Origin: Gammaproteobacteria bacterium 45_16_T64
Lineage (GTDB): Bacteria; Pseudomonadota; Gammaproteobacteria; Pseudomonadales; Ketobacteraceae
DNA: 64,000 nt
Direction of reading: 5' to 3'
NCBI GenBank assembly: GCA_002162955.1
Contig: MABD01000057.1
Span: 62,001 to 126,000 of the forward strand
This document shows positions 63,730 through 64,000 of this stretch, piece by piece. Below the pieces are notes generated by a model. That model was given only the letters and a program-made list of their open reading frames with translations, made no database searches and was not told the DNA's origin. Positions within the stretch are counted from its first letter, which is position 1. Each line of letters starts with the position of its first letter. Both the position numbers and the translations under genes were made by a program.

Positions 63730-64000
63730 TCAATAATTTTTTATTTCTACGCTTTTTGTGACCAAGCCCATCTTACTTATTTGGCTGAGACGCCCTTTCG
63801 CTTCCATGAAGGATCGAAACTTTGGAATGACACGGATTAACACACTCATCACTACACGAAAAGGTACAAAGATAACGGGGTACCACGGCGTCACGCCGGA
63901 GGGTAAGCCTAAATTTTTTAATTGACGTCGACTAAGGAAATAGGAAGTGAAGCTAAGGGACTTATGATAATCAAACATGATCCGTGCGCTGTGTAACGAA
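63730..64000 (-). CDS. C-terminal part of an unrecognised protein (truncated by window edge)
   Basis: The frame stays open past the internal ATG at 63978 to the window edge, so this is likely the 3' part of a longer gene. About 90 residues are visible, including a basic stretch and a proline-bounded hydrophobic segment (TPWYPVIFVPFRVVMSVLIR). It could be the tail of an MpaB/DUF2236-type oxygenase, but that is a guess. It is 14 bp before the GNAT gene and likely in the same transcript. Confidence 0.55.
   Translation of the reverse strand, partial: SLHSARIMFDYHKSLSFTSYFLSRRQLKNLGLPSGVTPWYPVIFVPFRVVMSVLIRVIPKFRSFMEAKGRLSQISKMGLVTKSVEIKNY

Noticed and set aside
1-64000. Search for a CRISPR array, defence island, prophage or integron
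   Set aside because: No spaced identical repeats, no nuclease or integrase genes and no phage structural genes were seen.

Overview
The window reads as chromosomal DNA of a free-living, probably marine gammaproteobacterium. It has moderate GC (mid-40s percent by eye) and about 48 protein-coding genes on both strands. I saw no rRNA or tRNA genes, insertion sequences, prophage or CRISPR. The lineage hints are a yejABEF-fabI block as in Pseudomonas, an MshQ-type surface protein, a TRAP transporter with a TatT lipoprotein, nickel superoxide dismutase, 7TMR-DISM hybrid kinases and trhO. I cannot name the genus from sequence alone.

Left part (1-23 kb): the end of a peptide ABC importer operon (yejA partial, yejB, yejE, yejF), then fabI and an acyl-CoA dehydrogenase-like gene. 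A small acidic protein and a large cell-surface lipoprotein follow on the minus strand. Next come an Atm1-type ABC exporter convergent with a nickel-SOD operon (small His-rich membrane protein, sodN, sodX), a three-gene TRAP-TatT uptake system, an RRM RNA-binding protein, an AraC regulator, two PaaI-type thioesterases, and a peptidoglycan-binding protein with a MIX/VasX-like motif that may be a type VI secretion cargo.

Middle part (23-46 kb): a 7TMR-DISM hybrid histidine kinase, a very large MshQ/DUF6701 surface protein with an exact-length 750-bp internal duplication and an in-frame G9 tract, and a VOC enzyme divergent from an AraC regulator across a perfect palindrome. Then an OprD-like porin with orphan periplasmic binding proteins, trhO, a TetR regulator divergent from an acyl-CoA ligase, a 3-hydroxyacyl-CoA dehydrogenase, an unrecognised secreted protein, a second DISM hybrid kinase and a lipoprotein.

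Right part (46-64 kb): small-molecule oxidoreductases (nitronate monooxygenase-like, FAD monooxygenase, SDR, nitroreductase) with TetR and AraC regulators, then the most notable locus, 55.4-63.1 kb. It has a divergent squalene-hopene-cyclase-like enzyme whose catalytic motif reads DNDS instead of DxDD, overlapped by an HpnN/MMPL-type RND exporter. Convergent to these is a three-gene operon: sterol desaturase-type hydroxylase, a protein of apparently duplicated TIM-barrel halves, and a TetR regulator. A 33-bp palindromic array sits before the operon. Together these look like production, oxidation and export of a cyclised isoprenoid lipid by a pathway I do not recognise as described.

Most intergenic regions are short. 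Several strong hairpin terminators lie between convergent genes. The two longest gaps (10369-11134 and 13938-14407) hold only promoter-scale features that I can see.
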